From Halomonas ramblicola (lineage in GTDB: Bacteria > Pseudomonadota > Gammaproteobacteria > Pseudomonadales > Halomonadaceae): 64,000 nt of DNA. Under the pieces are notes generated by a model. The model ran no database searches. It was not told the origin of the DNA and was given only the letters and a program-made list of their open reading frames with translations. The position numbers were made by a program, and so were the translations under genes. Positions 1 through 8,860 of this stretch are shown here, piece by piece. The stretch covers positions 116,306 through 180,305 of the forward strand of contig NZ_JAUFPL010000016.1 in NCBI RefSeq assembly GCF_030409215.1, given 5' to 3'. Numbering within the stretch: the stretch's first letter is position 1; each line of letters opens with the position of its first letter.

Positions 1-1740
1 AAGAACCGCGTGCGGGTCGAGCCACTGCCGCCCACCCGCGGGCTGATCTACGACCGCAACGGCGTGCTGCTGGCCGAGAATCGCCCTACCTACAACCTCA
101 CCCTGGTGCGTGAGCGGGTCGAGGACCTGGATGCCACCCTGACGCGGCTGGTGGAGATCCTCGAACTGCCCGAGGAGGAGGCGGCGGCCTTCCGCGTGCG
201 TTCCCGGCAGCGCCAGCGGCCCTTCCAGCCGGCCCTGCTGATGAGCGACCTGGACGAGGGGCAGATTGCCCGCCTGGCGGTCAACCGCCACCTGCTGCCC
301 GGCGTCGAGGTGGAGGCCCAGCTGTTGCGCTACTATCCGGATGCCGAAGTGATGGCCCATGCCCTGGGCTACGTGGGCCGGATCAACGCCGAGGAGCTGG
401 GGCGCCTGGACCCGGGGCGCTATGCCGGCACCCACTTCATCGGCAAGTCCGGCGTGGAACGCTTCTACGAGGAGGCGCTGCATGGCCAGGCGGGGCTGCG
501 CAAGGTGGAGACCAACGCCCGCGGGCGCGTGCTGCGCGAACTGGGGCGCAACGATCCGGTGCCCGGCAAGGACCTGACCCTGACCCTGGACAAGGAGATG
601 CAGGCGCTGGCCTATGAGCTGCTCGACGGGCGGCGCGGCTCCATCGTCGCCATCGCGCCCAGGACCGGCGAGATCCTGGCGATGGTCTCGGCCCCCGGCT
701 TCGACAGCAACCAGTTCGTCACCGGCATCGACGTCGCCTCCTACCGGGGGCTGCAGGAGGACCTCGACCTGCCACTCTACAACCGCGCCATCCGTGGCCA
801 CTATCCGCCGGGGTCGACCATCAAGCCCTTCCTGGCCCTGGCCGGCCTGGCCGAGGGGGTCATCACCCCCGGCGAGACCATCTACGACCCCGGCTACTTC
901 CAGCTGCCCAACGACAGCCGGCGCTACCGCAACTGGCTGCGCTGGGGGCATGGCCGGGTCGACCTGGAGCGCTCGATCGCGGTATCCAACAACACCTACT
1001 ACTACAACCTGGCCCACGAGCTGGGCATCGACCGCCTGCACACGAACATGACGGCCTTCGGCTTCGGCACCCGGGTGGGCCACGACGTCTTCGGCGAGAG
1101 CGCCGCCCTGATGCCGTCCCGCGACTGGAAGCGCGAGCGCTACAACCAGCCCTGGTACCCCGGCGAGACCCTCTCGGTGGGCATCGGCCAGGGCTACTGG
1201 CAGGTCACCCCGCTGCAGCTCGCCACCGCCACGGCGGTGCTGGCCAACCGCGGCGACTGGGTCAGGCCACGCCTGGCCCGCCGCCTGGGCGAGGAGGAGG
1301 TGCCGGTGGCGTTGCCCGATACCCCGGAGGATATTCGCCTGGAGAACGAGGCCTGGTGGGATCGCGTGTTCTCGGGCATGGAGAAGGTGATATCCGGCAA
1401 CGAGGGCACGGCGCGCCGTACCGGGGTGGGACTCGAGTACCGCATGGGGGGCAAGTCGGGTACCGCCCAGGTGTTCTCCCTGGGCCAGGACCAGAAGTAC
1501 AACGCCGAGGAACTGGCCGAACGGCTGCGCGACCACGCCCTGTTCATGGCCTTCGCGCCGCTGGAGGACCCGCAGATCGCCGTGGCGGTGATCGTCGAGA
1601 ACGCCGGCGGTGGCAGCACCCATGCCGCCCATCTGGCCAGGGCGATGACCGATGCCTGGCTACTGGAAGAGGAGGAGCCCGACGTGGAGGAGTTGCGTGA
1701 GGCGATGGAGGAAGACGATGGCAGCGTGGCGGGGAACTGA
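1..1740 (+). CDS. mrdA: Penicillin-binding protein 2 (peptidoglycan D,D-transpeptidase), 5' end cut off
   Basis: Transpeptidase that cross-links lateral-wall peptidoglycan in the periplasm as part of the rod (elongasome) complex with RodA. The reading frame is open from base 1, so about 40-60 N-terminal residues, including the membrane anchor, lie outside the window; 579 residues are visible. The fragment opens with the PBP dimerisation-domain motif PPTRGLIYDRNG. The catalytic SxxK is STIK in PPGSTIKPF (visible residue about 272), followed by SNN (AVSNNTYYY) and KSGTAQ. The C-terminus is strongly acidic, as in halophile proteins. rodA follows after 3 bases, as in the classic mrdA-mrdB operon. 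Confidence 0.96.
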   Translation, partial: KNRVRVEPLPPTRGLIYDRNGVLLAENRPTYNLTLVRERVEDLDATLTRLVEILELPEEEAAAFRVRSRQRQRPFQPALLMSDLDEGQIARLAVNRHLLPGVEVEAQLLRYYPDAEVMAHALGYVGRINAEELGRLDPGRYAGTHFIGKSGVERFYEEALHGQAGLRKVETNARGRVLRELGRNDPVPGKDLTLTLDKEMQALAYELLDGRRGSIVAIAPRTGEILAMVSAPGFDSNQFVTGIDVASYRGLQEDLDLPLYNRAIRGHYPPGSTIKPFLALAGLAEGVITPGETIYDPGYFQLPNDSRRYRNWLRWGHGRVDLERSIAVSNNTYYYNLAHELGIDRLHTNMTAFGFGTRVGHDVFGESAALMPSRDWKRERYNQPWYPGETLSVGIGQGYWQVTPLQLATATAVLANRGDWVRPRLARRLGEEEVPVALPDTPEDIRLENEAWWDRVFSGMEKVISGNEGTARRTGVGLEYRMGGKSGTAQVFSLGQDQKYNAEELAERLRDHALFMAFAPLEDPQIAVAVIVENAGGGSTHAAHLARAMTDAWLLEEEEPDVEELREAMEEDDGSVAGN

Positions 1741-1743
1741 ACC

Positions 1744-2904
1744 ATGGCCCTGAACGATCTGACCCGGGCCTGGCGCCCCCATCCCGTGAGGCCGCCGGCC
1801 AGTGGCATGAGCCGCCGCCGGGGGCTCTGGGAGCGCGTGCACCTGGATCCCTGGCTGTTCGGCATGCTGTTGCTGTTGATGGCGGCGGGGCTGGTGGTGC
1901 TCTACAGCGCCAGCGGTCAGCGCATCGAGACGGTGATGGCCCAGGGGATCCGTTTCGGCGTGGCGCTCGGCGTGATGGTGGTGATCGCCCAGTTCTCTCC
2001 GGCCACGCTGCTGCGCTGGGCCCTGCCGGCCTACCTGGTCGGCGTGATGTTGCTGGTGGCGGTGGAACTGGTGGGCGACATGGGCATGGGGGCCCGGCGC
2101 TGGCTGACGATCCCCGGCGTCATCCGCTTCCAGCCCTCGGAGATGATGAAGCTGGCCATGCCGCTGATGGTGGCGGCCTACCTCAGCCGCCGGGAGTTGC
2201 CGCCGCGTCTCAAGGATCTGCTCGCCTGTGCGGTGATCATCGGCGTGCCGGTGGTGCTGATCGCCAAGCAGCCGGATCTCGGTACCTCCCTGCTGGTGGC
2301 GGCCGCGGCGGTCTTCGTGGTGCTGCTGGCGGGGCTCTCCTGGCGGGTCATCGGCGTGCTCGCCGCCCTGGCGGCGGCGGCGCTGCCGTTGCTGTGGATG
2401 AACCTGCACGATTACCAGCGTCAGCGGGTGCTGACCTTCCTCGACCCCAACAGCGACCCCCTGGGCTCCGGCTGGAACATCATCCAGTCGACCACCGCCA
2501 TCGGCAGCGGCGGGGTGTTCGGCAAGGGCTGGCTGGAGGGTACCCAGTCCCAGCTGGAGTTCCTGCCCGAGCGCCATACCGACTTCATCGTCGCCGTGCT
2601 GGGCGAGGAATTCGGCCTGGTGGGCATGCTCGCCTTCCTGCTGCTCTACCTGATGATCGTCAGCCGCGGCCTGTGGCTGGCCGCCGAGGCCCAGGACACC
2701 TTCGGACGGCTGGTGGCGGGCAGCATCATCCTGACCTTCTTCATCTATGTCTTCGTCAACGTGGGCATGGTCAGCGGTATCCTGCCGGTGGTCGGCGTGC
2801 CGCTGCCCCTGGTCAGCTATGGCGGTACCTCCAGCGTGACCTTGATGGCCGGTTTCGGTATTCTCATGGCCATCAATGCCCACCGGCGGCTGCTGCCCCG
2901 CTAG
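1744..2904 (+). CDS. rodA: Rod shape-determining protein RodA (SEDS glycosyltransferase)
   Basis: SEDS-family peptidoglycan polymerase that works with PBP2 in cell elongation at the inner membrane. The 386-residue protein has about ten hydrophobic segments and ends with the family signature around GVPLPLVSYGGTSSV. WLEGTQSQLEFLPERHTDF is also typical of RodA/FtsW. The start ATG lies 3 bases after the mrdA stop, so the two are probably translated from one mRNA. The N-terminus is somewhat long and basic before the first membrane segment. Length and order match the family, and nothing looks broken. Confidence 0.96.
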   Translation: MALNDLTRAWRPHPVRPPASGMSRRRGLWERVHLDPWLFGMLLLLMAAGLVVLYSASGQRIETVMAQGIRFGVALGVMVVIAQFSPATLLRWALPAYLVGVMLLVAVELVGDMGMGARRWLTIPGVIRFQPSEMMKLAMPLMVAAYLSRRELPPRLKDLLACAVIIGVPVVLIAKQPDLGTSLLVAAAAVFVVLLAGLSWRVIGVLAALAAAALPLLWMNLHDYQRQRVLTFLDPNSDPLGSGWNIIQSTTAIGSGGVFGKGWLEGTQSQLEFLPERHTDFIVAVLGEEFGLVGMLAFLLLYLMIVSRGLWLAAEAQDTFGRLVAGSIILTFFIYVFVNVGMVSGILPVVGVPLPLVSYGGTSSVTLMAGFGILMAINAHRRLLPR

Positions 2905-2937
2905 GCATCCAGACACAGCATCAGGGAGAGGCAGCGC

Positions 2938-4005
2938 ATGGCGGTGTCCCGCATTCATGGAGCGAAGGCGTTGGTCGCGACGGCCGGGCTCGGGTTGTCG
3001 CTGCTCGTGCCGATGGCAGGTGCGGCGGAGTTCGATCCCCAGCGCCATGCCGGTGCCCGTGCGCTGGTCAGTGAGCTGGCCGAGGCCGGCATCGACCGGG
3101 CCTGGCTGGAGGCTGCACTGCGCGAGGCGCGCCTGCGCCCGGCGGTGCTCGAGGCCATGTCCGGGGCCGCCGAGCGGCGCCTGCGCTGGGACGAGTATCG
3201 CGACATCTTCCTCGACGCCGAACGCATCCACGCCGGCGTCGCCTTCCTCGAGACCCATCGCGACGCCTTCCGGCGGGCGGAGGCCGAGTACGGCGTGCCC
3301 GAGGAGATCGTCGCCGCCATCCTTGGCGTGGAAACCCGCTACGGACGCATCACCGGCGACCACCGGGTGATCGATTCCCTGGCCACCCTGGCGTTCCACC
3401 ATCCGTCCCGTGGCGATTTCTTCCGCGGCGAGCTCGGCGCCTTCCTGGAGATCGCCCACGAGCAGGAGGTCGCTCCCGGCGAGCCGCAGGGCTCCTACGC
3501 CGGTGCCATGGGCTACCCGCAGTTCATCCCCACCAGCTACCGCGCCTATGCCGTGGACTTCGACGACGACGGCCTGCGCGATCTCTGGACCAATCCGGTG
3601 GATGCCATCGGCAGCGTGGCCAACTACTTCGCCGAGCACGGCTGGCGCCCGGACGAGCCCCTCTATCATGATGCCGAGGGGCCGGGGGCGCCGCCGGACG
3701 ACATCGTCTTCAACCGGGCGGCGCGTCCGCCCGGCGTGGCGGCCGGCGCGCTCCGGGCGGCCGGCATCACGGTGCCGGAGGCACTCGCCGACGACCACCG
3801 CCTGCTGCCCGTGGCGCTGGAGGACGGCGCGGATCGCTGGCGCTATGTGCTGGGCGAGTACAACTTCTACGTCATCACCCGTTACAACCACAGTCACCTC
3901 TATGCCATGGCGGTGACCGAGCTGGCCGAGGCCATCGAGGCGGCCCGGGAGCTCGGCAGTCACTGGCTGGAGGCGGTGGATACCGACGGGAAGGAGGCGC
4001 CATGA
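2938..4005 (+). CDS. mltB: Lytic murein transglycosylase B
   Basis: Cleaves the glycan strand of peptidoglycan to give 1,6-anhydro-muramyl ends. The 355-residue protein starts with a signal peptide (hydrophobic stretch after MAVSRIHGAK, ending near AGAAE). It lacks a lipobox cysteine, so it may be a soluble periplasmic form rather than an MltB lipoprotein. The SLT-B signature is clear: the catalytic Glu is in AAILGVETRYGRITG, followed by GAMGYPQFIPTSYRAYAVDF and DLWTNPVDAIGSVANYF. A good ribosome site (agggagaggcagcgc) precedes the ATG. Its last four bases (ATGA) overlap the start of rlpA, which indicates translational coupling. Confidence 0.94.
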   Translation: MAVSRIHGAKALVATAGLGLSLLVPMAGAAEFDPQRHAGARALVSELAEAGIDRAWLEAALREARLRPAVLEAMSGAAERRLRWDEYRDIFLDAERIHAGVAFLETHRDAFRRAEAEYGVPEEIVAAILGVETRYGRITGDHRVIDSLATLAFHHPSRGDFFRGELGAFLEIAHEQEVAPGEPQGSYAGAMGYPQFIPTSYRAYAVDFDDDGLRDLWTNPVDAIGSVANYFAEHGWRPDEPLYHDAEGPGAPPDDIVFNRAARPPGVAAGALRAAGITVPEALADDHRLLPVALEDGADRWRYVLGEYNFYVITRYNHSHLYAMAVTELAEAIEAARELGSHWLEAVDTDGKEAP

Positions 4006-4970
4006 CCCATCGTTGCATCCCGTTGCTCTTGGTGATCCTGCTGGCCGGCTGTGCCGGTGGAGGAGGGCAGGTACCCTCCGAGGAGCGTGCCGCGGCGTCG
4101 AGCGCTGCCTCGTCGGGCGGCGGCCGCTACGCGCTGTCCGGCGACGCCTATCCCGAGGAGCCCCCCGACGTCAGCGAGGTGCCCGATGCCGTGCCGCGCC
4201 GCGAGGCCCCCTCGCGTGCCGGCAACCGCTCCACCTACCAGGTGTGGGGCAAGACCTACCGGGTGATGGACGATGCCCGCGGCTATGCCAAGCAGGGCAC
4301 GGCCTCCTGGTACGGCGAGAAGTTCCACGGCTACGCCACCTCCAACGGCGAGATCTACGACATGTACAAGATGTCCGCCGCCCACCGCTCGCTGCCGCTG
4401 CCGACCTATGCCCGGATCACCAGCCTGGACAACGGCCGCTCGGTGATCGTGCGGGTCAACGACCGTGGTCCCTTCCACAACGATCGCGAGATCGACCTCT
4501 CCTACGCCGCCGCGGCGCGCCTCGACATCCTCGATCGCGGCACCGGCCGGGTGAGGGTCGAGGCGATCGACGTCGAGCGCTGGCTCGCCGAGAACGGCGA
4601 CGGCAGCGGCGGCGAAGCAGGTCGCCCGGCACCCATGGCCGAGCCCGCCCGGGAGGCGGCGGGGCAGGTGGCGGCTGCCTCGGCCGAGCACCATTCGCCG
4701 CCTGCCGCCACGCAGTCGCCTACCGTGGCCAACAGCCGGGGCGCTCCGGTCTACCTGCAGGTGGCGGCCCTGGGCTCCGCCCGGAATGCCCAGGCGCTAA
4801 AGTCGCGCCTGCAGGGTGAGCTGTCGCATCCGGTGCGCGTGGCCACGGAGCCGGGCATGCACCGCGTCCAGGTCGGCCCCATCGCCCGCACCGACCAGGT
4901 GGAGCCGGTACGCGAGGCGCTGCGTCGCGCCGGCTTCGAACAGAGCTTCATAGTCAAGGAGGCCGAATGA
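4002..4970 (+). CDS. rlpA: Septal-ring-type lytic transglycosylase RlpA, lipoprotein
   Basis: Outer-membrane lipoprotein that acts on naked (denuded) glycan strands in Pseudomonas. Signal peptide with lipobox LAGC: the mature Cys is about residue 17 (MTHRCIPLLLVILLAGC). A double-psi beta-barrel domain spans about residues 97-190 (GTASWYGEKFHGYATSNGE, RVNDRGPFHNDREIDLSYAAA). A low-complexity Ala/Pro linker follows, then a C-terminal SPOR domain (VYLQVAALGSARNAQAL to the end) that binds denuded septal glycan. ATGA overlaps both upstream with mltB and downstream with dacA. 322 residues is normal for the family. Confidence 0.94.
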   Translation: MTHRCIPLLLVILLAGCAGGGGQVPSEERAAASSAASSGGGRYALSGDAYPEEPPDVSEVPDAVPRREAPSRAGNRSTYQVWGKTYRVMDDARGYAKQGTASWYGEKFHGYATSNGEIYDMYKMSAAHRSLPLPTYARITSLDNGRSVIVRVNDRGPFHNDREIDLSYAAAARLDILDRGTGRVRVEAIDVERWLAENGDGSGGEAGRPAPMAEPAREAAGQVAAASAEHHSPPAATQSPTVANSRGAPVYLQVAALGSARNAQALKSRLQGELSHPVRVATEPGMHRVQVGPIARTDQVEPVREALRRAGFEQSFIVKEAE

Positions 4971-6229
4971 TCGGCCGCCGCCCGCTTCCCTTCGATGGTC
5001 CTGACGAGATTCGCCCCATGAGAGAGCTGTTTTCCCTTCGCCCCTTCCGGTTCCTGACGGTGTTGGTGGCCTGTCTGATGCTGGTGGTCCCGCCAGCGGC
5101 CATGGCCCAGGAAGTCCCGGTTCCCCAGCCACAGACCCTGATCCCGTCGCCGCCACAACTGGCGGCGAGTTCCTGGATCCTGCTGGACGCCGACAGCGGC
5201 AAGGTGTTGGTGGAGCACAACGCCGACGAGCGCTTGCCGCCGGCCAGCCTGACCAAGCTGATGACCGCCTACCTGGTGGAGCGGGAGCTGGATCGCGGCA
5301 ACATCACCATGGACGACATGGTGGAAGTGAGCGAGAAGGCGTGGCGTACCGGTGGTTCCAAGATGTTCATCGAGGTGGGGGCCCAGGTGTCCATCCGCGA
5401 CCTGCTCTACGGCATCATCATCCAGTCGGGCAACGACGCCAGCGTCGCCGTGGCCGAGCACCTGGCCGGCGGCGAGGAGCCCTTCGCCGACCTGATGAAT
5501 CAGCACGCCACCCGTCTGGGGCTGAGCAACACCAACTTCCGCAACGCCACCGGCCTGCCGGATGACGAGCATTACTCCTCGGCGCGTGACATGGCGCTGC
5601 TGTCGCGCCATATCATCAACGATTATCCCGAGCACTACGCCACCTACGCCGAGAAGTACTTCACCTACAACGACATCCGCCAGCCCAACCGCAACCGCCT
5701 GTTGTGGCGGGATGCCAGCGTGGACGGCCTCAAGACCGGCCATACCGAGGCGGCGGGCTACTGCCTGGTGGCCTCGGCCAAGCGCGATGACATGCGCCTG
5801 ATCTCGGTGGTGATGGGCACGAGTTCCGAGGAAGCGCGCGCCCAGGAGACCCAGAAGCTGCTCAGCTTTGGCTTCCGCTACTACGAGACCCTCAAGCTCT
5901 ATGACCGCGGCTCGGTGCTCAACACCCCGCGGGTGTGGGGCGGCGAGATCAACGAGCTGCGCGTGGGGGTCGACCAGGACGTGGTGATGACGGTGCCGCG
6001 GGCCCGCAACGAGGAGCTCACCGCCCGCCTGGACATCCAGGGCGACCTGGAGGCGCCGATCGGGCAGGGCCAGCGCGTCGGCACCCTGGAGGTGCGCCTC
6101 GGCGAGGAGGTGGTCGGCGAGCAGCCCCTGGTGGCCCTGGAGGCGGTCGAGGAGGGCGGCTTCTTCAAGAAGCTGATCGACCAGGTGCAGCGCTTCTTCA
6201 GCAACCTGATCGACGGCTGGTTCGATTAA
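4967..6229 (+). CDS. dacA: D-alanyl-D-alanine carboxypeptidase (PBP5/6 family)
   Basis: Removes the terminal D-Ala from peptidoglycan pentapeptides in the periplasm. SxxK is SLTK in PPASLTKLMTAYLVE, SGN is QSGNDASVAVAEH, and KTG is in DGLKTGHTEAAGYC. A PBP5 C-terminal beta domain and an amphipathic membrane-anchor helix (KKLIDQVQRFFSNLIDGWFD) close the protein. The start is ambiguous. ATG 4967 overlaps the rlpA stop and has an AAGGAGG ribosome site. ATG 5018 gives a cleaner signal peptide (MRELFSLRPFRFLTVLVAC...AMA) but a poorer ribosome site. I list the upstream start; the mature enzyme is the same either way. Confidence 0.95.
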   Translation: MIGRRPLPFDGPDEIRPMRELFSLRPFRFLTVLVACLMLVVPPAAMAQEVPVPQPQTLIPSPPQLAASSWILLDADSGKVLVEHNADERLPPASLTKLMTAYLVERELDRGNITMDDMVEVSEKAWRTGGSKMFIEVGAQVSIRDLLYGIIIQSGNDASVAVAEHLAGGEEPFADLMNQHATRLGLSNTNFRNATGLPDDEHYSSARDMALLSRHIINDYPEHYATYAEKYFTYNDIRQPNRNRLLWRDASVDGLKTGHTEAAGYCLVASAKRDDMRLISVVMGTSSEEARAQETQKLLSFGFRYYETLKLYDRGSVLNTPRVWGGEINELRVGVDQDVVMTVPRARNEELTARLDIQGDLEAPIGQGQRVGTLEVRLGEEVVGEQPLVALEAVEEGGFFKKLIDQVQRFFSNLIDGWFD

Positions 6230-6255
6230 GAGTCCGGCGGCCTCCAGTCGCGTTG

Positions 6256-6376
6256 GTAGGAGGGCAGCTCCGCTGCGCGACTGGCGCCGTCAGGCGCCCG
6301 GAGACGTTGCCCGACGCGGGATGGCCGCTGCCGGGAGGCCTGCGGCCTCCATCGCCCAGCAGAGCTGGCCTCCTAC
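6256..6376. repeat. 121-bp dispersed inverted-repeat element, copy 1 (REP/BIME-like)
   Basis: Begins GTAGGAGG and ends CCTCCTAC, with internal hairpin arms GGCAGC/GCTGC, GGCGCC(GTCA)GGCGCC and GGAGGCC/GGCCTCC. The left half and the reverse complement of the right half have the same layout, so it resembles a pair of inverted REP units. It lies between dacA and the ybeD-like gene. Copies of exactly the same length occur at 24251 and 43151. Confidence 0.85.
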
Positions 6377-6445
6377 AATGTGCCCTCGCCCCCAGGCGCT
6401 GGCTTGCGTAAAATGGCCGTGAATCCTCGAATCACGAGCCCCGCG

Positions 6446-6757
6446 ATGAACGACAAGTCGCTGCGCGACCTGCGCCGTCCCAGCCGCCCGGCCTCCGGCA
6501 AGCCGCCGAAGATCACCTTCCCCTGCCGCTATCCGCTCAAGGTGGTGGGGGATGCCGCCGAGGACTTCGCGGCGGAGGTCTGCCAGATCGTCAGCCGCCA
6601 CGATCCCGACTTCGATCCGGCCCGCCTGGAGGTGGTGGCGAGCCGCAACGGTCGCTTCCAGTCGGTGCGCGTGACCATTCGGGCCACCGGCGAGGCGCAG
6701 TTGCAGGCGCTCTTCCAGGAACTCAAGGCCACCGGCCGCGTGCACATGGTGGTCTGA
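6446..6757 (+). CDS. YbeD/DUF493 family protein
   Basis: Small ACT-like-fold protein of the YbeD (DUF493) family, conserved next to dacA and lipB in gammaproteobacteria; its biochemical role is unsettled. The 103-residue reading starts [14 protein letters not shown]. The core [19 protein letters not shown] ... [18 protein letters not shown] matches the family. A longer in-frame reading back to 6380 would run into the repeat element and adds unconserved sequence, so the inner ATG is preferred. It ends 2 bases before lipB, and the context suggests a link to lipoate metabolism or peptidoglycan enzymes. Confidence 0.88.
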   Translation: MNDKSLRDLRRPSRPASGKPPKITFPCRYPLKVVGDAAEDFAAEVCQIVSRHDPDFDPARLEVVASRNGRFQSVRVTIRATGEAQLQALFQELKATGRVHMVV

Positions 6758-6759
6758 GG

Positions 6760-7428
6760 ATGGCGCCGAACGTCCTGCCGCCGGTCGAGCTGCATCGTCT
6801 CGGCCGGCGTCCCTACCAGCCCGTCTGGCAGGCGATGCGCGAGCTCACCGACAGCCGCGGCGCCGACACGCCCGACCAGTTCTGGCTGGTGGAGCACGAT
6901 CCGGTGTTCACCCAGGGCCAGGCCGGCAGGCCGGAGCACCTGCTGATGCCGGGTGACATCCCGGTGGTACAGACCGACCGCGGCGGCCAGGTGACCTACC
7001 ACGGGCCCGGGCAGGTGGTGCTCTACCCGTTGATCGACGTGCGCCGCGCCCGGCTCGGCGTGCGCGACCTGGTCAGCGGTCTGGAGAACGCGGTGATCGC
7101 CCTGCTGGCCCGGCATGGTGTCGAGGCCCGGGCGCGCCCGGATGCCCCGGGCGTCTACGTGGGCGAGGCCAAGATCGCCTCGCTGGGCCTGCGCATCCGC
7201 CGCGGCGGCAGCTTCCATGGCGTGGCGCTCAACGTCGACGGCGACCTCGCGCCCTTCCAGCGCATCAACCCCTGTGGCCATGCCGGCATGGCCATGACCC
7301 GCCTGTCCGACCTGGTGGACGACCGCCCCGGCGTCGAGGCGGTGGGGGAGGCGCTGGCCGAGTGCCTGGCCCTGGAGCTGGGGCGGGAGTTGGGCAGCGC
7401 CGAGTGCTCGGCGCTCAACCGACGTTGA
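6760..7428 (+). CDS. lipB: Lipoyl(octanoyl) transferase
   Basis: Transfers octanoyl from octanoyl-ACP to the lipoyl domains of 2-oxoacid dehydrogenases and GcvH, the first step of lipoate synthesis in the cytoplasm. The 222-residue protein has the conserved block [31 protein letters not shown] contains the catalytic Lys and [12 protein letters not shown] the catalytic Cys. Its end overlaps the convergent lipA end by 14 bases. lipB and lipA therefore face each other here instead of running in the same direction, which may couple their expression by transcript collision or antisense overlap. Confidence 0.96.
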   Translation: MAPNVLPPVELHRLGRRPYQPVWQAMRELTDSRGADTPDQFWLVEHDPVFTQGQAGRPEHLLMPGDIPVVQTDRGGQVTYHGPGQVVLYPLIDVRRARLGVRDLVSGLENAVIALLARHGVEARARPDAPGVYVGEAKIASLGLRIRRGGSFHGVALNVDGDLAPFQRINPCGHAGMAMTRLSDLVDDRPGVEAVGEALAECLALELGRELGSAECSALNRR

Positions 7429-8467
7429 TGGCGGGAATGCGGCTCGCGTCGGGCTCCTGGCCGGGTACCTCGGCGGGGGCGGCCAGGCCCAGGTTGTTCT
7501 TCTCGAACACCCGGTCGGCGCGATAGCTGGAACGCACCAGGGGGCCGGAGGCCACCTCCATGAAGCCCTTCTCCAGGCCGAGCCGGCGATAGCGCTCGAA
7601 CTCCTCGGGGCTGACCCAGCGCTCCACCGGCAGGTGGTTGCGGGTCGGGCGCAGGTACTGGCCCAGGGTGACGATGTCCACGCCGATGGCACGCAGGTCG
7701 TCGAAGGTGGCGAGGATCTCCTCGTCGGTCTCGCCCAGGCCCAGCATCAGGCTGGTCTTGGTCAGCACCGCGGGCTTGTAGGCCTTGGCGTGGGCCAGCA
7801 CGTCGAGGGTCTTACGGTAGCCGGCGCGGGGATCGCGCACCCGCCGGGTGAGGCGTTCCACGGTCTCGACGTTCTGGGCGAATACCTCCAGGCCGGAGTC
7901 CACCACCCGCTCGATGGCCGAATGGGTGCCGTCGAAGTCGGGGGTCAACGCCTCGACCACCACCTCGGGCGTGTTGGCCTTGATGGCGCGGATGCAGTCG
8001 GCGTAGTGGCCGGCACCGCCGTCGTCCAGGTCGTCGCGGTCCACCGAGGTCAGCACCACGTAGCGCAGCCCCATCAGCTCCACCGACTCGGCGGTGTTGG
8101 TCGGCTCCTCGGGATCCAGCCAGCCCCCGGGGTTGCCGGTGTCTACTGCGCAGAAGCGGCAGGCGCGGGTGCACACCGAGCCCATCAGCATGATGGTCGC
8201 CGTGCCGTTGCTCCAGCACTCGCCCATGTTGGGGCAGTGCGATTCGGCACAGACGGTGCTCAGGCGATGCTCCTTGACGTTGCGCTTGACCGCCTCGAAG
8301 CGCTCGCCGCCGGGGATCTGGGCGCGTAGCCACTTGGGCTTGCGGCCCGGGTCGCCGCCCTCGGCCTGTTGCCTGCTCTGCTTGATACCGTCCTTGATGG
8401 CGGCGAAGCCGTGCTCGGTACGGAACTTCTCGCCGCTGGAGACGTGTTTCGAGGTCCTGTCGCTCAT
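7415..8467 (-). CDS. lipA: Lipoyl synthase (radical SAM)
   Basis: Inserts two sulfurs into protein-bound octanoyl groups to make lipoate. The auxiliary cluster motif is [12 protein letters not shown] and the radical-SAM motif is CTRACRFC. The tail motif SSYRAD also fits. I start at MSDRTSKH (350 residues). The open frame extends further upstream to 8542, but that stretch is Arg/Gly-rich and unlike the family. Convergent with lipB with a 14-base overlap of the 3' ends. Confidence 0.95.
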   Translation of the reverse strand: MSDRTSKHVSSGEKFRTEHGFAAIKDGIKQSRQQAEGGDPGRKPKWLRAQIPGGERFEAVKRNVKEHRLSTVCAESHCPNMGECWSNGTATIMLMGSVCTRACRFCAVDTGNPGGWLDPEEPTNTAESVELMGLRYVVLTSVDRDDLDDGGAGHYADCIRAIKANTPEVVVEALTPDFDGTHSAIERVVDSGLEVFAQNVETVERLTRRVRDPRAGYRKTLDVLAHAKAYKPAVLTKTSLMLGLGETDEEILATFDDLRAIGVDIVTLGQYLRPTRNHLPVERWVSPEEFERYRRLGLEKGFMEVASGPLVRSSYRADRVFEKNNLGLAAPAEVPGQEPDASRIPAINVG

Positions 8468-8860
8468 AGCGTGTGTGAGCCCCTCCGCTCGGCGTCTGCC
8501 CGGGCCGTGACGGCCGATACGACGATCGTCGCCGGGGATCACCCGGCCGGGCCCGCGTGGCGCGCTGCTGATGGTTTCTGGAAATCGCTGCCTAATCTAC
8601 CACAGCTGGCACATTTCGGCATGGAAGAGACAGGACTCATCAGGACAATCGCAGATATCGGCATCGCTCGGGGGAGACGGTAATCTCCTCTTCGGCTTGT
8701 CCCCGGCGCTCCTCGCTATGGGCATCTGCATTTGCCCTGGCGATAGTTCTACAAGACTCGTCGTGTGATCGGATATGCGCTATATTGCAACGCAGCAAAG
8801 CGCGTTGGCGAATCGCCATGTGATCTCCCTTTCCCTGACCGCCAACGCCAGGAGCCCGTG
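8468..8860. other. 393-bp divergent intergenic region (lipA / DUF3141 gene)
   Basis: No convincing gene. It must hold both divergent promoters. A perfect 12-base palindrome CGACGATCGTCG sits at 8520-8531, about 50 bases upstream of lipA. A TATATT box at 8781-8786 could be a -10 for the plus-strand gene, but I see no good -35 at the right distance. An AGGAG ribosome site at 8850-8854 serves the ATG at 8861. Confidence 0.5.

Noticed and set aside
1660..3963. 767-codon open frame on the minus strand across rodA and mltB
   Set aside because: It is antisense to two well-supported genes, has His/Gln/Arg/Gly-biased composition typical of GC-rich shadow frames and no recognisable domain.
6290..6745. 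Minus-strand frame over the first repeat and the ybeD-like gene
   Set aside because: Begins or ends inside the palindromic repeat and conflicts with the conserved ybeD-lipB order.
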